Shown here piece after piece: positions 62,575 through 64,000 of a DNA stretch of 64,000 nucleotides. The DNA comes from Pararhodobacter zhoushanensis. GTDB lineage: Bacteria > Pseudomonadota > Alphaproteobacteria > Rhodobacterales > Rhodobacteraceae. Each line of letters opens with the position of its first letter. Positions within the stretch are counted from its first letter, which is position 1. Below the pieces are notes generated by a model. That model was not told where the DNA came from. It saw only the letters and a list, made by a program, of their open reading frames with translations, and did no database searches. Where the stretch lies: positions 62,001 to 126,000 of the forward strand of contig NZ_REEZ01000003.1 in assembly GCF_003990445.1 (NCBI RefSeq). The letters are read 5' to 3'. Both the position numbers and the translations under genes were made by a program.

Positions 62575-62878
62575 CTGACGTCTGCGCTTGAATCTTAGCG
62601 ATAATTTAACCTGTGACGGACCGATGAACCCGCACGCTGCGCCCGAGTCGCGGCGCTGCGGCAATCGGCTTGGGCGCTGATCCGGGAAAACTGTTTCGAT
62701 TTCTGGACTTGTGACGCGTTTTGCGCTATCCGATGTGACGGTGATACTGCGGCCGGGGGGGGAATCCGGGCCGCGATACTCCCCAAAACAACCAAAAGAG
62801 GCCGCCCTTTCCGGGCGGCACACCGGACGCCCTTGGCAAAGCCTTCGAGCTGCCTCTGGCTGACACAGGATGGACGGT
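62575..62878 (+). other. 304-bp gap, leader of the cell wall hydrolase gene
   Basis: No gene is seen. The only clear structure is a seven-base hairpin GCCGCCC-TTTCC-GGGCGGC (62801-62819) in what would be the 5' leader. No strong promoter consensus is recognisable. Confidence 0.4.
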
Positions 62879-63526
62879 ATGGGACTCGTGAACCAATTGG
62901 CACCCCTCGGGGTCGCCCTTGCTGTCGCTTTGTCTGCGCAAAGCGCGGCGGCTGATTTGCCGCTGGAACAGTCACTGGCGCTGGCCTTCAGCGCCGAGCG
63001 TGAGGCGATGCGCGGCATGACCTCGTCGCTGGTCAGCCGGGCGACGACGCCGCTGGACGATCCGACGGCGATCCTGCGCTATGACGCCAGCTATCTGGTG
63101 ACCATGCCGCAATCGAGCGACGAAACGGTGCAGTGTCTGGCCGAAGCGATCTACCACGAAGCGCGCGGCGAAGACGTGTATGGCCAGTTCGCCGTGGCCG
63201 AGGTGATTCTGAACCGCGTTGATCTGCCGAACTATCCCGGCAGCGTCTGCGGCGTGGTTCATCAGAACGCCAGCCGCCTCAACGCCTGCCAGTTTTCCTA
63301 TGCCTGCAATGGCCGCTCGCGCGCCATGACAGAGCCGGGTGCGCGCCGGCTGGCCAATGCCATCGCGCAGGTCATGCTCGGCGGTGCGCCGCGTGAACTG
63401 ACCGACGGGGCCACGCATTTCCACACCAACGGGGTGCGGCCCCGCTGGGCGCTCAGCTTTCACCGCACCGCGCAGTATGGATCGCATCTGTTTTACCGCG
63501 AGCCGGTGCAGCTGACCAGCAACTGA
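62879..63526 (+). CDS. SleB-type cell wall hydrolase
   Basis: 215 residues with a signal peptide (GVALAVALSAQSAAA). A Hydrolase_2 domain (about 85-210) has LAEAIYHEARGEDVYGQFAV, with the Glu typical of the SleB catalytic site, NRVDLPNYPGSVCGVV, and GATHFHTNGVRPRWA. It cuts peptidoglycan in the periplasm, probably for cell-wall remodelling. The ATG at 62879 has AGGA before it; one at 62870 is an alternative. Confidence 0.87.
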   Translation: MGLVNQLAPLGVALAVALSAQSAAADLPLEQSLALAFSAEREAMRGMTSSLVSRATTPLDDPTAILRYDASYLVTMPQSSDETVQCLAEAIYHEARGEDVYGQFAVAEVILNRVDLPNYPGSVCGVVHQNASRLNACQFSYACNGRSRAMTEPGARRLANAIAQVMLGGAPRELTDGATHFHTNGVRPRWALSFHRTAQYGSHLFYREPVQLTSN

Positions 63527-63556
63527 CCGCCATGCGCTCGCGTTGCGCCGATCGGA

Positions 63557-63586
63557 AACGCCCGGGGGTCGCCTCGGGCGTTTTTC
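63557..63586 (+). terminator. Terminator after the cell wall hydrolase gene
   Basis: Perfect eight-base stem AACGCCCG/CGGGCGTT with a ten-base loop, followed by TTTCTT. Confidence 0.85.
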
Positions 63587-63661
63587 TTGCCGGGTTCAGA
63601 CTGGGCATCGGGGCCTGCGCAGAGTAAGTCCCTGACAGGTTCCCTTGACCGGAGGCTCGCC

Positions 63662-64000
63662 ATGAGCACCGACATCCATCTGGCCTTTGCCCATCCCGAA
63701 GAGCGCGCCGAGGCGACCGCCTCGGCAGATCCGCGCGACCGCATCTCGGTGCGCGATTTTCTGGTCGAGGCCGAAATCGGCGCCTTCCAGACCGAGCGTG
63801 GCCATACCCAGCGGCTGATGTTCAATGTCGTGGTCGAGGTCCGGCCGCAGACCGGCCCGGTCGATGACGACGTGGACCGCATCCTGTCCTATGACCGCAT
63901 CACCGAGTCGATCACCGATGAGCTGGCTCTGGGCCGTCTCAACCTGCTCGAAACGCTGGCCGAGCATGTGGCCGAGCGCGTGCTAGCCTCGCCGCAGGCG
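63662..64000 (+). CDS. folB: Dihydroneopterin aldolase family protein (partial)
   Basis: Open to the right edge; 113 codons present. After a ~28-residue extension the FolB-type domain begins: ISVRDFLVEAEIGAFQTER, LMFNVVVEV and ILSYDRITESITDEL, LNLLETLAEHVAE. The family converts dihydroneopterin to hydroxymethyl-dihydropterin in folate synthesis. The lysine of the active site would lie beyond the window. The ATG has a GGAGG site eight bases upstream. Confidence 0.85.
   Translation, partial: MSTDIHLAFAHPEERAEATASADPRDRISVRDFLVEAEIGAFQTERGHTQRLMFNVVVEVRPQTGPVDDDVDRILSYDRITESITDELALGRLNLLETLAEHVAERVLASPQA

Noticed and set aside
1-64000. CRISPR arrays, insertion sequences, prophage genes
   Set aside because: No regularly spaced direct repeats, transposase motifs or phage structural genes were seen.

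Overview
The window looks like the chromosome of a GC-rich alphaproteobacterium, most probably a member of the Rhodobacteraceae (Roseobacter/Rhodobacter group). Reasons: the PhyR-NepR-EcfG general stress module, which is restricted to Alphaproteobacteria; a TRAP transporter under an RpiR-type regulator; the fused oxidoreductase-SelD protein; Hint-domain, rhodanese, DUF883 and DUF1328 proteins of the type common in this family; and intergenic hairpin elements ending in a GGATATTT/GAGTATTTTT core. No insertion sequence, prophage, rRNA operon or CRISPR array is visible. The family-level placement is inference from gene content.

Layout. 1-19 kb is mostly metabolism: the tail of a sigma-54 activator, cysK, an RpiR-controlled TRAP transporter operon with an Asp/Glu-racemase-like enzyme, an SGNH hydrolase, a rhodanese, an alanine/glycine:cation symporter, dapD and dapE of the succinylase lysine/diaminopimelate pathway, glyoxalase I, a threonine/serine dehydratase, a LOG-family phosphoribohydrolase, a GAF-PAS hybrid histidine kinase and a fused flavoprotein-SelD. 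A tRNA-Met(CAU) at 19.2 kb is followed by a decayed glycosyltransferase and an MscS-type channel.

22.7-38.6 kb is the most unusual part: an eleven-gene block with a free acyl carrier protein, two polysaccharide-pyruvyl-transferase-like proteins, two tandem phytanoyl-CoA-dioxygenase-like oxygenases, a GT2 glycosyltransferase, a divergent cytochrome P450, a TPR protein with two GT-B halves, a TPR-alpha/beta-hydrolase protein, a three-domain methyltransferase and a fatty acyl-AMP ligase fused to a carrier domain. There is no ketosynthase or condensation domain. I infer a pathway that activates an acyl chain onto carrier proteins, oxidises it, and joins it to a glycosylated, methylated and possibly pyruvylated product. 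The product is not predictable from the sequence.

38.6-52 kb holds housekeeping and stress genes (TetR/VOC pair, universal stress protein, Hint protein lacking its cysteine, SDR, HAD phosphatase, alpha/beta hydrolase, second dehydratase, metG) and two secreted repeat proteins, one a trypsin-like protease with four Cys-rich repeats.

52-60 kb is a general-stress-response island. phyR and nepR-ecfG diverge from a 32-bp segment carrying two interleaved, oppositely oriented EcfG promoters (GGAAC-N16-CGTT). Exact copies of the same promoter precede the DUF883/holin pair and the PRC-barrel gene, and weaker matches precede the DUF1328 and SH3 genes. Dps, an HWE-type kinase (candidate PhyK) and an AI-2E family protein lie in the same island. 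The window ends with a PPDK-like enzyme with an altered nucleotide domain, a SleB-type cell wall hydrolase and the start of folB.
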